Of a stretch of 7,312 bases of DNA, positions 6,816 to 7,312 are shown piece after piece. Each line of letters begins with the position of its first letter. Position 1 is the first letter of the stretch. Location: positions 1 to 7,312 of the forward strand of contig JANZZQ010000056.1 in NCBI GenBank assembly GCA_026419315.1. Direction: 5' to 3'. Below the pieces are notes generated by a model. That model was not told the DNA's origin. It did no database searches and worked only from the letters and a program-made list of their open reading frames with translations. Origin of the DNA: Armatimonadota bacterium. GTDB lineage: Bacteria; Armatimonadota; Fervidibacteria; Fervidibacterales; Fervidibacteraceae. A program made the translations under genes and the position numbers.

Positions 6816-6848
6816 GGGGCGACTTGAGAAAGACGCTGGTTTCGCCCC
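6816..6848 (+). repeat. Inverted repeat GGGGCGA / TCGCCCC, possible leader hairpin
   Basis: A perfect 7-bp stem (6816-6822 with 6842-6848) encloses a 19-base loop. If argJ is transcribed from upstream of it, it would fold in the leader RNA. No T-run follows, so it is not a standard terminator. A 7-bp repeat of this kind is expected by chance fairly often in a region of this size. Confidence 0.3.
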
Positions 6849-6874
6849 GTGCCGAAAAACTTCATCGGGAAAAT

Positions 6875-6891
6875 TTTCACCTTAGGTGAAA
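6875..6891. promoter_or_regulatory. Near-perfect 17-base palindrome, candidate operator
   Basis: TTTCACCTTAGGTGAAA has two perfect 8-base arms around one central base. Its left part overlaps a second palindrome, GAAAATTTTC (6869-6878), and its right part begins the tandem GGTGAAAGCC/GGTGAAGCC. A single-base centre is too tight for a full RNA hairpin, so a binding site for a dimeric DNA-binding protein is the likelier reading. It does not match the ARG-box consensus of ArgR. It lies 157 bases upstream of argJ and 191 bases upstream of the Ppx/GppA start. Confidence 0.4.
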
Positions 6892-6903
6892 GCCGGTGAA
6901 GCC
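6885..6903. repeat. Short tandem direct repeat GGTGAAAGCC / GGTGAAGCC
   Basis: Two abutting copies, at 6885-6894 and 6895-6903, differ by one A. Further GGTGAA occurrences at 6783-6788 and 7008-7013 make four in this intergenic region. The first copy is also the right arm of the palindrome at 6875-6891. Confidence 0.5.
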
Positions 6904-6943
6904 CGTCCAAATTTTGGGTTTTAAGCCAACAAATTTTTTGAGC

Positions 6944-6958
6944 ACGGAGCAACTCCGT
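6944..6958. repeat. Small hairpin ACGGAG-CAA-CTCCGT
   Basis: A perfect 6-bp stem with a 3-base loop. Neither strand has a T-tract after it: on the minus strand it is followed by GCTCAAAAAATTT, an A-tract first. It is therefore not called a terminator. Confidence 0.3.
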
Positions 6959-7031
6959 CACTTGCAAAAACACGATTGACCCAAATTCGTTGCGGGCGTC
7001 AAAAAGCGGTGAACTTCAATCAAACATTGTC

Positions 7032-7040
7032 AAGGAGGTG
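7032..7040 (+). promoter_or_regulatory. Strong Shine-Dalgarno of argJ
   Basis: AAGGAGGTG is a near-complete anti-Shine-Dalgarno match with 8 bases to GTG 7049. It fixes the argJ start although the codon is not ATG. Confidence 0.75.
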
Positions 7041-7048
7041 GTTTCGCA

Positions 7049-7312
7049 GTGGAGTGGTTGTTGGAGGGCTCAATTACAACGCCCGAAGGTTTTTGGGCTA
7101 CTGGTGTTGCTTGTGGCATCAAAGTGACGGGCAAAAAAGATTTAGCGGTTGTCTTCAGTGAAATGCCGTGCGTGGCGGCTGCTACCTTTACGACTAACAA
7201 AGTCAAAGCATCGCATGTTTTCGTCAGCAAAGAGAACTTGCGACCGCAAAAAGCGATGGTCAAAGCGATTGTCGCAAACAGCGGGAACGCAAATTGCTGC
7301 ACAGGGCAAAAA
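7049..7312 (+). CDS. argJ: Bifunctional glutamate N-acetyltransferase/amino-acid acetyltransferase ArgJ (3'-truncated by window edge)
   Basis: ArgJ moves the acetyl group from N-acetylornithine to glutamate in the cyclic arginine pathway; bifunctional forms also use acetyl-CoA to make N-acetylglutamate. Eighty-eight codons are visible out of a usual length of about 400. The N-terminal family landmarks are in order: TTPEGFWATGVACGIK (residues 9-24), TGKKDLAVV (27-35), the FTTNKVKASHV block (47-57) and IVANSGNANCCTG (74-86). The Thr-Gly oxyanion-hole element and the self-cleavage site before the nucleophilic Thr lie beyond the window, so processing and mono- versus bifunctionality cannot be judged. 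GTG 7049 is chosen for its strong ribosome binding site and the normal N-terminal length. It is transcribed away from the Ppx/GppA gene. Confidence 0.95.
   Translation, partial: MEWLLEGSITTPEGFWATGVACGIKVTGKKDLAVVFSEMPCVAAATFTTNKVKASHVFVSKENLRPQKAMVKAIVANSGNANCCTGQK

Larger units (their letters stand above)
6684..7048. other. 365-base divergent intergenic region between the Ppx/GppA gene and argJ
   Basis: No convincing protein gene lies here. It should hold the promoters of both flanking genes, but I see no good -35/-10 pair; TTGACC at 6976-6981 lacks a matching -10. It contains a 17-base palindrome (6875-6891), a tandem GGTGAAAGCC/GGTGAAGCC (6885-6903), a direct repeat ACCTTTTG (6796-6803, 6809-6816), a 7-bp inverted repeat GGGGCGA/TCGCCCC (6816-6848) and a short hairpin ACGGAG/CTCCGT (6944-6958). 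A 14-codon frame at about 6742 has no supporting features. Confidence 0.6.

Noticed and set aside
6782..6880. Cobalamin-riboswitch-like stretch AGGTGAAAAATCCG in the intergenic region
   Set aside because: It resembles the GGTG-x-AAATCC box, but the CCCGC-x-ACTGT core and the B12 box are absent, and the downstream gene is argJ.
6944..6958. Terminator at the ACGGAG/CTCCGT hairpin
   Set aside because: There is no T-run on either strand directly after the stem.
6976..7004. sigma-70 promoter for argJ at TTGACC
   Set aside because: At a 17-base spacing the -10 hexamer reads TCAAAA, matching the consensus at three of six positions only.
7030..7302. Minus-strand open frame opposite argJ
   Set aside because: The plus strand reads conserved ArgJ blocks with a strong ribosome binding site.

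Overview
The window is ordinary bacterial chromosome with six protein genes, two of them cut by the window edges. Starts include ATG, GTG and probably TTG, and Shine-Dalgarno sequences of the GGAGGTGAT type stand before most of them. System I cytochrome c maturation (CcmF), the acetyl-cycling arginine pathway (ArgJ), a ManD/RspA-type enolase-superfamily enzyme and leucine codons rich in TTG/CTT suggest an environmental bacterium with a periplasm and respiration. My impression is a hot-spring Armatimonadota (Fervidibacteria-like) genome, but this rests on style and not on a marker gene, so treat it as a weak guess.

Layout. Positions 2-1873 (+): the C-terminal three quarters or so of ccmF, whose start lies upstream of the window. 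Positions 2031-3914 (+): a large membrane protein with a degenerate alkaline-phosphatase-like extracytoplasmic domain and about ten to eleven membrane segments; its function is unknown. Positions 3971-4402 (+): a small DUF2227-type membrane protein with conserved His/Asp residues. Positions 4523-5761 (+): an enolase-superfamily sugar-acid dehydratase of the D-mannonate dehydratase/RspA subgroup. Positions 5769-6683 (-): a Ppx/GppA-family phosphatase, convergent with the dehydratase and only 7 bases from it. Positions 6684-7048: a 365-base divergent intergenic region holding a 17-base palindrome, short direct repeats and possible hairpins. Positions 7049-7312 (+): the first 88 codons of argJ, running off the end.

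The four leading plus-strand genes point the same way, with gaps of 157, 56 and 120 bases. They could be partly co-transcribed, but their functions do not form one pathway: cytochrome c biogenesis, an unknown envelope protein, a putative metal-binding membrane protein and sugar-acid catabolism. A likely rho-independent terminator for the dehydratase transcript lies inside the 3' end of the convergent Ppx/GppA gene. I found no mobile element, CRISPR array, tRNA or rRNA, and no clear new multi-gene system. The most unusual item is the 2031-3914 membrane protein, followed by the symmetric and repeated motifs between the Ppx/GppA gene and argJ.
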